A DNA stretch of 64,000 nucleotides from Desulfocurvibacter africanus subsp. africanus DSM 2603 (GCF_000422545.1 NZ_AULZ01000016.1:53006-117005); one strand, 5' to 3'. Shown: positions 1 through 8,204, counted from the stretch's first letter. Notes: generated from the letters alone by a model not told the origin. Translations and numbers: made by a program.

Positions 1-1
1 C

Positions 2-589
2 ATCGGCCCGGTCAACGCAGCCTTCGGCCTGGGCATGGCCCTGGCCCGCCACAGGGTGCGCGGCGTGCTCAACCTTGGACTGGCCGGCAGCTTCGATCCC
101 GAGCGCTTGCCCCTGGGCAGCTTGGCCGTGGTGGCCAGCGAGACGTGGCCCGAATTCGGCCTGTACGGCGAAGCCGGCCTTGATCCCAGAGGCCTCAAAC
201 TGGCCCAGGCCCTGACGCCCGACGGGCCTGTCTTCGGGCGCATCGGCCTGAAGCCGTCTGCTGCGGCCTCGGCCATGGGCTTGCACTTGCCCGGCTGGCC
301 GTCCGTCCACGGGCTGACCGTGGCCGGAGTAAGCGGTTGCGCGACACGGGCGCAGAAACTGCGCGCACGCCATGCGGCCGACGTGGAAAGCATGGAAGGT
401 TTCGCCCTGGCCCTGGGCTGTCTGCGGGCCGGACTACCGTTCCTGGAAATCCGCTCGATCTCAAATTTCGTGGGACTGCGCCCGCCCCAGGGCTGGGACA
501 TGCCCCTGGCGCTTCGAGCGCTGGAACGCGCGGCGCGAACGCTCTTGACCCCCGCTCCGGTTAGCTCCGGACAGGAGAAAATGCCTTGA
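2..589 (+). CDS. mqnB: Futalosine hydrolase MqnB, 5' truncated by window edge
   Basis: This is a nucleoside phosphorylase-fold enzyme that splits futalosine into hypoxanthine and dehypoxanthine futalosine in the futalosine menaquinone pathway; it is cytosolic. The reading frame is open from base 2, beginning IGPVNAAFGLG, so the true start lies upstream. About 195 residues are visible. Family marks are the glycine-rich start, VESMEGFAL with the conserved glutamates of the nucleoside-binding site, and RSISNFVG near the C-terminus. The stop codon overlaps the TTG start of the polyprenyl synthase gene, so the two are probably translationally coupled, one for the ring precursor and one for the side chain of menaquinone. 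mqnD, E, C and A lie about 44 kb away in this window. Confidence 0.88.
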   Translation: MGPVNAAFGLGMALARHRVRGVLNLGLAGSFDPERLPLGSLAVVASETWPEFGLYGEAGLDPRGLKLAQALTPDGPVFGRIGLKPSAAASAMGLHLPGWPSVHGLTVAGVSGCATRAQKLRARHAADVESMEGFALALGCLRAGLPFLEIRSISNFVGLRPPQGWDMPLALRALERAARTLLTPAPVSSGQEKMP

Positions 590-1590
590 TAAGCCGATCC
601 AATGAACAGTACCATGCGGCCATGCGAGTCCTGGCCGCCTATATCGAGCAGCAACTCCCGGCCATTAACGACTTCCTGGCCAGGGAAACGGACAAGCTCG
701 ACCCCCTGGTGCGCCCTGCCGCCGCGCACGTGCTCGCGGCCGGCGGCAAGCGGCTGCGTCCGGTGCTGGCCATTCTTTGCGCCAGGGCCCTGGGACACAA
801 GGGCGAGGCGATCTATCCATTGGCCTGCTCCCTGGAGTTCCTCCACTCGGCCACCCTGCTGCACGACGACATCCTGGACGGCGCGGTGCTCCGCCGAGGC
901 AAGGCCGCGGCGCACATCGTATTCTCGCGCACCGAGGCCGTTCTGGCCGGCGACGTGCTCCTGGCCCTGGCCAACCAGCTCGTGGCCTCCTACGGCGATC
1001 CCCGGCTGACGACCTGCCTTTCCGAAGCCATCATGCGCACCGTGGCGGGCGAGGTGGCCGAGATCGTCAACACCCGGGAGATGGATTCCTCCCTGGAAAC
1101 ATACCTGCACATCATCACGGGCAAGACCGCCTATCTCCTCGAAGCCTCCTGCGTGGTCGGCGCACTGCTGGCCGGCGTGAGCGACGAGCTGATCAAAGCC
1201 GCCTCGGTCTTCGGCCTGAACATGGGCATCGCCTTCCAGATCGTGGACGACGCCATGGACTACACCTCGGCCAGCAGCGTCTCTGGCAAGCCGGCCGGCG
1301 GAGATCTGCGCGAAGGCAAGCTGACCTTGCCGCTCATCTATCATCTGGAGTCCCTGAGCCCCGCGCGGCGCGAAGCCCTGCTGTCGGACATCCGCTCCAA
1401 GGCGCTGAGCGAGGAAGCCCTGGCTCAGCTCCTGGCCGACATCCAGTCCAGTTCTTGTACGGAGCGCGCCCGCGCCCTGGCCGGCGAGTACGCAGCCAAG
1501 GCTGCCCGCGCCCTGGAAGCCTTCCCGGAGAGCGAGGAAAGAAAAGTGCTGGACTGCGCCCTGGAGTTCGTCCTGCAGCGGGAAAAATAG
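586..1590 (+). CDS. Polyprenyl diphosphate synthase (menaquinone side chain)
   Basis: This trans-isoprenyl diphosphate synthase of 334 residues lengthens allylic diphosphates with isopentenyl diphosphate, probably to make the menaquinone tail. The two aspartate-rich motifs are DDILD (about residues 94-98) and DDAMD (about 221-225), with GGKRLRP near residue 53. I chose the TTG start at 586 because AGGAG lies 8 bases upstream and it overlaps the mqnB stop; the next in-frame ATG is at 622. A chain-length determinant cannot be read reliably here, so hepta- or octaprenyl specificity is open. The pairing with mqnB supports a role in quinone synthesis. Confidence 0.9.
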   Translation: MISRSNEQYHAAMRVLAAYIEQQLPAINDFLARETDKLDPLVRPAAAHVLAAGGKRLRPVLAILCARALGHKGEAIYPLACSLEFLHSATLLHDDILDGAVLRRGKAAAHIVFSRTEAVLAGDVLLALANQLVASYGDPRLTTCLSEAIMRTVAGEVAEIVNTREMDSSLETYLHIITGKTAYLLEASCVVGALLAGVSDELIKAASVFGLNMGIAFQIVDDAMDYTSASSVSGKPAGGDLREGKLTLPLIYHLESLSPARREALLSDIRSKALSEEALAQLLADIQSSSCTERARALAGEYAAKAARALEAFPESEERKVLDCALEFVLQREK

Positions 1591-1893
1591 CCGCTGAGCG
1601 CATGCGCGCCAGTCTGCCGCCATCGCCTTGCGCCGCCTATGTGCAATTCGGGTGTTTCCATATGGCCCGTGCAGGGATTCCATTCTCCGCCGGGCAGTCC
1701 GCGGCCCCATTCTCTTTGCCCTTGACTGCCCCACGAAGATAAACGACACAGAGGCGCCTGGCCGGAGAGACAATCCATGGCGCAAGGCACGGATAGCCCC
1801 GGCGCAGCCGTTTCCAACCGGCCGCTCCGGCGCATGTCCGCCAAGCGGATAGCGACCTCTCCTCCCAGTATTGCTCTGGCTTGTTACGACCTC
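1591..1893. other. Intergenic region without a supported gene
   Basis: I see no coding sequence with family resemblance here. An open frame begins at 1777 and runs to 2103 through the purL start region, but it has no recognisable product and overlaps the promoter and leader described next, so I do not call it a gene. Confidence 0.6.
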
Positions 1894-1921
1894 TTGGCCG
1901 CTTGGCCAAGGGGCATATCAT
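1894..1921 (+). promoter_or_regulatory. Candidate purL promoter with palindrome in the spacer
   Basis: TTGGCC at 1894-1899 and TATCAT at 1916-1921 are separated by 16 bases and fit a sigma-70 promoter. The spacer contains the perfect 10-base palindrome CTTGGCCAAG (1901-1910), a position where a repressor would block polymerase. Transcription would start about 5-10 bases before the structured leader. Promoter strength and operator function are inferred. Confidence 0.45.
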
Positions 1922-1933
1922 GTTTATCTCCTC

Positions 1934-2043
1934 ACCCCGTGGGCGCATCCGCGCCGAAACTCGCGGGTCAGCGAGTCGAGCGGCGGGGTTCAGGGACTCT
2001 TCTCGGGATAGAGACCCTGGCGAGGCGCGGGGCAGAGCTCCGC
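1934..2043 (+). promoter_or_regulatory. Structured 5' leader of purL (unclassified RNA, possible riboswitch)
   Basis: A closing stem pairs ACCCCG (1934-1939) with CGGGGT (1984-1989). It encloses two perfect hairpins, GGCGC/GCGCC (1942-1955) and ACTCGC/GCGAGT (1959-1976), giving a three-way junction. A fourth hairpin follows, CAGGG-A-CTCT with AGAG-A-CCCTG (1991-2019), and a fifth, GCGGGGC/GCTCCGC (2027-2043), ends about 28 bases before the ribosome binding site. I could not match it to a named riboswitch. Control of purine synthesis would be the natural role. The pairing is read directly from the sequence; regulation is inference. Confidence 0.45.
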
Positions 2044-2081
2044 TTCTCCGACTGCAACATCAGGCACAAAGCGAGGACGTC

Positions 2082-5069
2082 ATGCAGTGGCGAGTTGAAG
2101 TAGCGACGCGGCCGAGCGTTGCCGATACCAGGGGCAGGAGCCTGCCGGGCGAGATACGCGACGCCCTGGGCATGGCCGTGGAATCGGCGCGCGTGGTCAA
2201 GGTCTACACCGTGGACGGCGTGGACGAGGCCCAGATCGGCACGGTGCTGGACAAGGCAGTGCTGCACGACCCCGTGCTGCATGCGGCCTCGCGCACGCCC
2301 CTTGCCGCGTCCTTGGACTGGGACTGGCTGCTGGAAGTGGGCTTTCGGCCCGGCGTGACAGACAACGAAGGCCGCACCGCCAAATCTTCGGTAGCCCTGG
2401 TGCTGGGTTTCACGCCCGAGCAGGCCAAGGGCCTGGCCGTGTACACGGCCACGCAGTACCTGTTCAAGGGCGCGCTGTCCCGCGAGCAGGTGGAGCATAT
2501 CGGCAAGGACCTGCTGGCCAACGAGCTTATCGAATGCATCGAGGTGCGCTCGCGCCAGGAAGGCCCCATCACCGATCCCCGCGCATCGCAGGTCAAGGGC
2601 CGCTCCGTGGACGAGGTGGCTGTCATCCCCCTGTCGACCATGAGCGACGAGCAGATGCTGGCCTTCAGCCGCGAGAATACCCTGGCCCTGAGCCTGGAGG
2701 AGATGCGGGCCATCCGCGCCTACTATGGACGGCCCGAAGTGCGCGCGGCCCGCGCCAAACAGGGCTTGCCTGCCGAGCCCACGGACGCCGAGGTCGAGGC
2801 CCTGGCCCAGACCTGGTCCGAGCACTGCAAGCACAAAATTTTCCAGGCCAGGATCCGCTACGATAACCGCGAGAACGGTCAGCAATACGAGATCGACAGT
2901 CTGTTCAAGACCTTCATCGCCGGAAGCACCAAGGCCATCCGCGCTGCCAAGGGCAAGGACGACCTGTGTCTGTCCGTGTTCAAGGACAACGCCGGCGTGT
3001 TCAAGTTCGACGAGAACGTGAGCGTGTGCATCAAGGTAGAGACGCACAACAGCCCCTCGGCCCTGGACCCCTACGGGGGCGCGCTGACCGGCATCGTTGG
3101 CGTGAACCGCGATCCCATGGGCACGGGCATGGGCGCCAACCTAGTGTGCAACACCGACGTGTTCTGCTTCGCCTCGCCCTTCCACGAGGGCGAACTGCCC
3201 CCGCGTCTGCTGCACCCGCGACGCGTGCTCCAGGGCGTGCAGAAGGGCGTGGAGCATGGCGGCAACAAGTCCGGCGTGCCCACGGTCAACGGCTCCATCG
3301 TCTTTGACGAACGCTACCTGGGCAAGCCGCTGGTCTACTGCGGCACCCTCGGCACCATTCCGACCATGGTCAACGGCAAGCCGGGCCATGACAAGCAGGC
3401 CCTCCTTGGCGACCGCATCGTCATGTGCGGCGGCCGCATCGGCAAGGACGGCATCCACGGCGCGACATTCTCCTCCGAGGAGCTGCACGAGGGCTCTCCT
3501 GCCACGGCCGTGCAGATCGGCGATCCCATCACCCAGCGCAAGATGTACGACTTCCTCATGCGCGCCCGCGACACCGGCTTGTACAACGCCATCACCGACA
3601 ACGGCGCGGGCGGCCTGTCCTCGTCCGTGGGCGAGATGGCCCAGGACACGGGCGGAGCACGCCTTGATCTGGCGCGAGCGCCGCTCAAGTACGACGGTTT
3701 GCGGCCCTGGGAAATCCTGCTCTCCGAAGCGCAGGAGCGCATGACCCTGGCCGTGCCGGCCGACAAGATCGAAGCCTTCCTGAGCCTGGCCGCTGAGATG
3801 GACGTGGATGCCACGGATCTCGGCGAGTTCACGGACACGGGCTACCTCCATGTTACATATGGCGGCAAGCCGGTGGCCTTTCTGGAAATGAATTTCCTGC
3901 ACGACGGCGTGCCCCAGATGGAGCTGTCCGCCGTGTGGCAACGGCCGGCCATCGGCGGCCAGGAGCTGCCGAAGCCCAAGCAGAGCCATGGCGAGCTGCT
4001 GCTGAGCATGCTTGGCCGGCTGAACGTCTGCAGCAAGGAATTCGCCGTGCGCCAGTACGACCACGAGGTCCAGGGCGGCAGCGCGGTCAAGCCCATGGTG
4101 GGTGCGCTGCGCGACGGCCCGTCCGACGCCGGAGCCCTGCGGCCCGTGCTGGGCAGCGAGCGCGGCTTGGTTATCTCCCACGGCATCTGCCCCAAGTTCA
4201 GCGACTTCGACGCCTACTGGATGACGGCCAACGCCGTCGACGAGGCCGTTCGCAATGCCGTGGCCGTGGGCGCGGACCCGGACCAGATGGTCGGCACGGA
4301 CAACTTCTGCTGGTGCGATCCGGTGCAGAGCGAGAAGACGCCCGACGGCGAGTACAAGCTCGCCCAGCTCGTGCGCGCCAACGAGGCCCTGGACCACTAC
4401 TGCCGGGCCTTCTGCGTGCCGTGCATCTCGGGCAAGGACTCCATGAAGAACGACTACTACGGCGGCGGTAAGAAGATCTCCATCCCGCCCACGGTGCTCT
4501 ATTCCGTGGTGGGCATCGTGCCGGACGTGAAGCGCTGCGTGACCTCGGACCTCAAGCGGCCAGGCGAGCTGATCTTCCTGCTGGGCCGCACCTTCGACGA
4601 GACCGGCGGCAGCGAGATCGCCGGCCAGCTCGGCGTTGTCGGTAGCCATGTGCCGCAGGTGGACGCCGTATCCGCCCTGCTGCGCTACCGCACGCTCTTC
4701 CAGGCCATGCAGAAAGGCCTGATCAGCGCGGCCCACGACCTGTCCGACGGCGGCTTGGCCGTGGCCCTGGCCGAGATGTGTCTTGGTGGCCGCCTGGGCG
4801 CCCATCTGGACCTCGGCAAGGTGCCCTCGACCCCTGCGGGACTGGACGACCTGACCCTGCTCTACTCCGAATCGGCCAGCCGCCTGCTGGTCACGGTCAA
4901 GCCCGGTAATCGCCAAGCCTTCGAGGCGCTCTTCGCCGGTCAGGACTGCGCCTTGGTGGGCGAGGTCACGCAGGGCAATGCGCTTACGATCGGCCGGGAC
5001 GGCAAAGCGCTCTTCATCGCGGATGTGGAGGACATGGCCAGCGCCTTCAAGGCAACTTTGGCTCTGTAA
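2082..5069 (+). CDS. purL: Phosphoribosylformylglycinamidine synthase, fused PurS-PurL type
   Basis: This enzyme makes formylglycinamidine ribonucleotide from formylglycinamide ribonucleotide, ATP and glutamine in de novo purine synthesis. The 995-residue protein has a PurS-like N-terminal part followed by two AIR-synthase-type halves. TWSEHCKHK is near residue 245 and KVETHNSPSALDPYGG near 318. It ends after the second AIRS half without a glutamine amidotransferase domain, so ammonia must come from a separate PurQ that is not in this window. I start at ATG 2082, which has GCGAGG just upstream and reads MQWRVEVATRP; an open frame further upstream runs through the structured leader and is not convincing. 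It is followed by a strong palindromic terminator. Confidence 0.93.
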   Translation: MQWRVEVATRPSVADTRGRSLPGEIRDALGMAVESARVVKVYTVDGVDEAQIGTVLDKAVLHDPVLHAASRTPLAASLDWDWLLEVGFRPGVTDNEGRTAKSSVALVLGFTPEQAKGLAVYTATQYLFKGALSREQVEHIGKDLLANELIECIEVRSRQEGPITDPRASQVKGRSVDEVAVIPLSTMSDEQMLAFSRENTLALSLEEMRAIRAYYGRPEVRAARAKQGLPAEPTDAEVEALAQTWSEHCKHKIFQARIRYDNRENGQQYEIDSLFKTFIAGSTKAIRAAKGKDDLCLSVFKDNAGVFKFDENVSVCIKVETHNSPSALDPYGGALTGIVGVNRDPMGTGMGANLVCNTDVFCFASPFHEGELPPRLLHPRRVLQGVQKGVEHGGNKSGVPTVNGSIVFDERYLGKPLVYCGTLGTIPTMVNGKPGHDKQALLGDRIVMCGGRIGKDGIHGATFSSEELHEGSPATAVQIGDPITQRKMYDFLMRARDTGLYNAITDNGAGGLSSSVGEMAQDTGGARLDLARAPLKYDGLRPWEILLSEAQERMTLAVPADKIEAFLSLAAEMDVDATDLGEFTDTGYLHVTYGGKPVAFLEMNFLHDGVPQMELSAVWQRPAIGGQELPKPKQSHGELLLSMLGRLNVCSKEFAVRQYDHEVQGGSAVKPMVGALRDGPSDAGALRPVLGSERGLVISHGICPKFSDFDAYWMTANAVDEAVRNAVAVGADPDQMVGTDNFCWCDPVQSEKTPDGEYKLAQLVRANEALDHYCRAFCVPCISGKDSMKNDYYGGGKKISIPPTVLYSVVGIVPDVKRCVTSDLKRPGELIFLLGRTFDETGGSEIAGQLGVVGSHVPQVDAVSALLRYRTLFQAMQKGLISAAHDLSDGGLAVALAEMCLGGRLGAHLDLGKVPSTPAGLDDLTLLYSESASRLLVTVKPGNRQAFEALFAGQDCALVGEVTQGNALTIGRDGKALFIADVEDMASAFKATLAL

Positions 5070-5094
5070 CGCCGTCTGCCCAAGATTGTCTTTT

Positions 5095-5122
5095 CGGCCC
5101 CTGCGGCATGCCGCAGGGGCCG
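5095..5122 (+). terminator. Perfect 28-base palindrome after purL
   Basis: The sequence is fully self-complementary, CGGCCCCTGCGGCA followed by its complement. It is preceded by TTTT and followed by ATTTCATTTC. It probably ends the purL transcript. Confidence 0.75.
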
Positions 5123-5202
5123 ATTTCATTTCGGCTTACGTATGAATCTGCTCAAATCCGTCTTTTTTCTTCCCAAAAGGATTAGATAATTCAGCTTCCA
5201 CT

Positions 5203-5231
5203 TTGACCACATTGCGGAAAAAAGATATAGG
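5203..5231 (+). promoter_or_regulatory. Candidate promoter for tetraheme cytochrome
   Basis: TTGACC (5203-5208) and TATAGG (5226-5231) are 17 bases apart in an AT-rich stretch, about 65 bases ahead of the cytochrome start. Confidence 0.55.
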
Positions 5232-5295
5232 CCGCTCAAGAACTGGCTGCCAGATGGCCACTTAGCTCCTGCCTCAACCCGAGGAGGGTTCCGCC

Positions 5296-5772
5296 ATGCC
5301 TAGCACATTGCGCACAGCTTTGATCCTGATTGCATTCACGATCGCACTGCTGATGCTGGCGGATGTTCCGGGGCTCACGGCCCAAGGTCCGACGTACGTT
5401 GGCAGCGAGGCCTGCGGCCAATGCCACGCAGAGCAGTATGAGCGCTACAGCAAGGACTCCAAAAAAGCCCGCTCCTCGCAACACGTGACCCGCATGGCAA
5501 CGGACCTCAAGCCCAATGAATTGGCCAAATGCTTTGAATGCCACGTCACGGGCTATGGCCAGCCCGGTGGGTTCGTTAGCTTCGAGCAGACTCCGCACCT
5601 GGCCAATGCCGGCTGCGAAGTCTGCCACGGCCCGGGCTCCATGCACGCCGAATCCGGCGATCCCTCGCTCATCAAAAGCACACTGACACTCAAGGACTGC
5701 GAAAGCTGCCACAACGAGGAGCGCGTGGCCTCCTTTGGCTTCAAGCCGCTCATCCACGCCGGAGCGCATTAA
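5296..5772 (+). CDS. Periplasmic tetraheme cytochrome c (cytochrome c554-like)
   Basis: The 158-residue product has a hydrophobic signal sequence (about residues 6-28, ending near LTAQ) and four CxxCH heme-binding sites at about residues 40, 79, 107 and 135, so it should be exported and carry four c-type hemes. The arrangement resembles the cytochrome c554 / multiheme family that moves electrons in the periplasm of sulfate reducers. AGGAGGG lies upstream of the ATG. The gene stands alone between a promoter and a terminator hairpin; no partner enzyme is adjacent, so its donor and acceptor are unknown. Confidence 0.85.
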   Translation: MPSTLRTALILIAFTIALLMLADVPGLTAQGPTYVGSEACGQCHAEQYERYSKDSKKARSSQHVTRMATDLKPNELAKCFECHVTGYGQPGGFVSFEQTPHLANAGCEVCHGPGSMHAESGDPSLIKSTLTLKDCESCHNEERVASFGFKPLIHAGAH

Positions 5773-5786
5773 GCCAGCGCTCCGAG

Positions 5787-5818
5787 CGGCCCGGTATGCC
5801 TTGACACCAGCCGGGCCG
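5787..5818 (+). terminator. Hairpin after cytochrome gene, overlapping the next promoter
   Basis: CGGCCCGG (5787-5794) pairs with CCGGGCCG (5811-5818). The -35 box of the riboswitch promoter sits in its loop. It is probably a weak terminator for the cytochrome transcript. Confidence 0.4.
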
Positions 5819-5828
5819 TCTATATAGT
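5801..5828 (+). promoter_or_regulatory. Promoter for the manganese riboswitch transcript
   Basis: TTGACA (5801-5806) and TATAGT (5823-5828) have a 16-base spacer. Transcription would begin just before the riboswitch P1 stem at 5838, which supports the assignment. Confidence 0.65.
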
Positions 5829-5835
5829 TGACTCC

Positions 5836-5937
5836 ACCTGAAGGGGAGTAGCTCTCTCGGGCAAGGTCAACAATACTGGCGATCCCTGATCGCTTGGCCT
5901 TGCCGTCGGACCACACCGATGAGCGAGACCTTCAGCA
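5836..5937 (+). promoter_or_regulatory. yybP-ykoY manganese riboswitch
   Basis: The conserved parts of this Mn2+-sensing RNA are present in order: P1 5' strand CTGAAGG (5838-5844) running into GGGGAGTAG, then GGTCAACAATAC, then a GACCACACCGATG region, and GCGAGACCTTCAG with the P1 3' strand CCTTCAG (5929-5935). The family is typically found before terC/alx and other metal-homeostasis genes, and terC follows in this operon. The P1 3' strand is also the 5' arm of the following terminator, so ligand binding should free the downstream genes (an ON switch). The identification rests on motif memory, not a covariance search. Confidence 0.88.
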
Positions 5938-5967
5938 TGAGTAATCATGCTGGAAGTCTCGTTTTTT
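5924..5967 (+). terminator. Riboswitch expression-platform terminator
   Basis: CGAGAC-CTTCAGCATGA pairs with TCATGCTGGAAGTCTCG (5924-5961) and is followed by six T. Its 5' arm contains the aptamer P1 3' strand, so aptamer and terminator are mutually exclusive. Confidence 0.85.
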
Positions 5968-6020
5968 GTTTCGAGACCTCCAGCCCAACCCCGGCGACCT
6001 GCCGGAGATTTGGAGGTCCC

Positions 6021-7052
6021 TTGTTTCACACCTCGCGATTCCATTCCAGACAGACTACTACGCTCGGCCTGAACGCCAAGCGCCCGCGCACCGAAGCCGC
6101 GGCCTTGCAGGGCCTTTCGGCCCAGGACCTGTTACGCTGGCTCATCGTGCCGCTGCTCGCGCTCGCCATGTTCCTCATGGCGGTCGACTCGGCCGAAGCC
6201 AGGCGCATGGGCGGCGGCAAGTCCTTTGGCAGCAAGTCGTCCTACTCCAGCGGCTACAACAAGCCTGCTCCGGCCAAGGATCCGACCACCATGCAGCGCC
6301 AGGCCACGCCGGGGCAGCAGGCGGCTCCGGCCCAGGGCGGATTCCTCTCCAAGTTCGGCGGCATAGGCGGCATGCTCGGTGGCTTGGTCGTGGGCGGGCT
6401 GCTGGGCTCGCTCCTGTTCGGCGGCGGCATGGGCGGCGGCATTGGCATCCTTGAGCTACTGCTGTTCGGCCTGGCCGGCCTAATGCTCTTCAGGTTCATC
6501 CGCTCGCGCAAGGTCTCCCAGGCGAACCCGGCCGCCATGGCCGGCAACGACAGGTATGCCTATGCCGCAGCCCAGGCGGACCGCTCCAGCCCGGCCGCAA
6601 GCGCCGGCGGCTGGGATTCGCTGCGCTCGGCCTCCGCGCAGGCCAGTTCCGCGCCCGAGGCTGGCCCGGCCATGCCCGATGGCCTGGACGAGGCCGAGTT
6701 CCTGTCCGGCGCCAAGGCCCTGTACGCCAGGTTGCAGGCATCCTGGAACCGACGCGACCTTAAGGACATCCGCGCCTTCACCAGCCCCGAGGTCCTGGCC
6801 GAAATCGAGCGCCAGGCCGCCGAGGATCCGATGCCGGACAAGACCGACGTCCTCATGCTCAATGCACGTGTCCTGGAGGCTCGCAAGGATGGCCAGCAGA
6901 CCGTGATCACGGTGCTCTACGATGCGCTGCTGCGCGAGGACCAGAACGCCTCTCAGCCCACGCAGGTGCGCGAGGTCTGGCACATCCGCCGAGACGAGGC
7001 CGCGCCCAGGCCCGAATGGATTCTGGAAGGCATTCAGCAGCTCGAAATGTAA
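6021..7052 (+). CDS. Tim44-like domain membrane protein under Mn riboswitch control
   Basis: The protein has an N-terminal hydrophobic segment (DLLRWLIVPLLALAMFLM) followed by the RRMGGGKSFGSKSSYSS signature typical of bacterial Tim44-like proteins. Next come a Pro/Ala/Gln linker, a Gly-rich membrane region with LGGLVVGGLLGSLLFGGG, and a C-terminal Tim44-like fold (about the last 130 residues) with ALYARLQASWNRRDLKDIRAFTSPEVLAEI. The family's molecular role in bacteria is poorly known; lipid or membrane association is suspected. I propose TTG 6021 (343 residues) because GGAGG lies 4 bases upstream and an earlier ATG at 5919 falls inside the terminator hairpin. The gene lies between the riboswitch and terC, so it should be manganese-induced; that link is inference. 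Confidence 0.75.
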   Translation: MFHTSRFHSRQTTTLGLNAKRPRTEAAALQGLSAQDLLRWLIVPLLALAMFLMAVDSAEARRMGGGKSFGSKSSYSSGYNKPAPAKDPTTMQRQATPGQQAAPAQGGFLSKFGGIGGMLGGLVVGGLLGSLLFGGGMGGGIGILELLLFGLAGLMLFRFIRSRKVSQANPAAMAGNDRYAYAAAQADRSSPAASAGGWDSLRSASAQASSAPEAGPAMPDGLDEAEFLSGAKALYARLQASWNRRDLKDIRAFTSPEVLAEIERQAAEDPMPDKTDVLMLNARVLEARKDGQQTVITVLYDALLREDQNASQPTQVREVWHIRRDEAAPRPEWILEGIQQLEM

Positions 7053-7057
7053 CCGCA

Positions 7058-7091
7058 TGCCGGCCGCGAGGGCGTTCTCTCGCGGCCGGCA
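7058..7091 (+). other. Strong intergenic hairpin between tim44-like gene and terC
   Basis: TGCCGGCCGCGAG (7058-7070) pairs perfectly with CTCGCGGCCGGCA (7079-7091) over 13 base pairs, with an 8-base loop. No T tract follows, so it looks more like an mRNA-stability or processing element than a terminator. Confidence 0.6.
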
Positions 7092-7181
7092 CGCTCAAGC
7101 CCATGGCCTTCCTTTTCGTGAGCCAGGGCAGACGTCCTCAACCAGCCATGCTAGGCTAACCCGCAATAAGGAGCATCGAGA

Positions 7182-8204
7182 GTGGAAACGGCGTGGATGT
7201 GGATCGGCTTCAACGTACTGGTTCTGGCCCTCCTGGGCCTGGACCTGGGCGTCCTACACCGCAAGGGGCGCGAGATCGGCGTACGCGAGGCCCTGCTGCT
7301 CAGCCTGGGCTACCTCGTTCTGTCCCTGGCTTTCGGCGCAGGCGTGTATTACGTGCTGGGCAATCAGGCCGGCACGGAGTTCTTCACGGGCTATCTCATC
7401 GAGAAGAGCCTGAGCGTGGACAACATATTCGTCTTCGTACTTGTCTTCATGCACTTCGCCGTGCCGAAGACCCATCAGCACAAGGTCCTCTTCTGGGGCA
7501 TCCTGGGGGCGCTGGTCATGCGCGCCCTGCTTATTGTGACCGGCGCGGCGATCATCGAGGCTTTCCACTGGGTCATCTACATCTTCGGAGCCTTCCTCGT
7601 CTTCACGGGCGTCAAGATGCTCGTGACCGTGGGCCAGGAGCCCAACCTGGAAGAAAACCGCATCAACCGCTTCATGCGCAGCCGCTTCCGCGTGACCGAG
7701 GGCTTCGAGGGCCAGAAATTTTTCGTCCGGCGCAATGGCGTGCTCTACATCACGCCGCTCTTGATCGTGCTCGTGCTCATCGAGTTCACGGACCTGGTAT
7801 TCGCCCTGGACTCCATCCCGGCCATCTTCGCCATCACCACGGACCCCTTCATCGTCTACACCTCCAACGTCTTCGCCATCCTGGGCCTTCGGGCGCTCTA
7901 CTTCGCGCTGGTGGGAATCATCCACCGCTTCCACTACCTCAAGTACGGCCTGTCGCTGGTGCTCGTGGTCGTGGGCGCGAAGATGATCCTCAACGCCTAC
8001 TTCGCTGCCAAGGTCGTGCCCACGGAACTGGCCCTGCTAATCACCGCCGTCCTCATCGGCGGCTCCATGCTCGTCTCAGTAATCAAGACCCGCGCCGTGC
8101 CCACGGAAGAGGCCGCCCGCGAGGCCGCACGCTGGTGGGTGCCCGGCAGTCCGCCCAAGGAAAAGACTCGATCCGGGGATGAGGAAGGCCCTACAAGGTC
8201 GTGA
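7182..8204 (+). CDS. alx: TerC/Alx family integral membrane metal exporter
   Basis: This 340-residue membrane protein has about nine hydrophobic segments and both TerC signatures, LIEKSLSVDNIFVFVLVF in the N-terminal half and IEFTDLVFALDSIPAIFA in the C-terminal half, with conserved acidic residues inside membrane helices. Members such as Alx and MntP-like TerC proteins help export Mn2+, often loading exported enzymes. The start is GTG 7182 with AAGGAG 8 bases upstream. It follows the Tim44-like gene after 129 bases that contain a strong hairpin, with no terminator T tract, so both genes likely read from the manganese riboswitch promoter. The length matches the family. Confidence 0.88.
   Translation: METAWMWIGFNVLVLALLGLDLGVLHRKGREIGVREALLLSLGYLVLSLAFGAGVYYVLGNQAGTEFFTGYLIEKSLSVDNIFVFVLVFMHFAVPKTHQHKVLFWGILGALVMRALLIVTGAAIIEAFHWVIYIFGAFLVFTGVKMLVTVGQEPNLEENRINRFMRSRFRVTEGFEGQKFFVRRNGVLYITPLLIVLVLIEFTDLVFALDSIPAIFAITTDPFIVYTSNVFAILGLRALYFALVGIIHRFHYLKYGLSLVLVVVGAKMILNAYFAAKVVPTELALLITAVLIGGSMLVSVIKTRAVPTEEAAREAARWWVPGSPPKEKTRSGDEEGPTRS

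Noticed and set aside
1934..2043. tRNA-like or purine-riboswitch identity for the purL leader
   Set aside because: The three-way junction lacks the conserved purine-riboswitch junction bases and tRNA D-, anticodon- and T-arm signatures.
1777..2103. 108-codon ORF before purL
   Set aside because: It overlaps the promoter, structured leader and purL start, and has no recognisable protein features.
3141..5129. Long minus-strand open frame of 662 codons opposite purL
   Set aside because: The translation is His/Ala/Gly-rich low-complexity typical of antisense frames in high-GC genes, with no domain; purL is unmistakable on the plus strand.
5919..6020. Upstream ATG 5919 as start of the Tim44-like gene
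   Set aside because: It lies inside the riboswitch terminator hairpin; a TTG with GGAGG at 6021 fits better.
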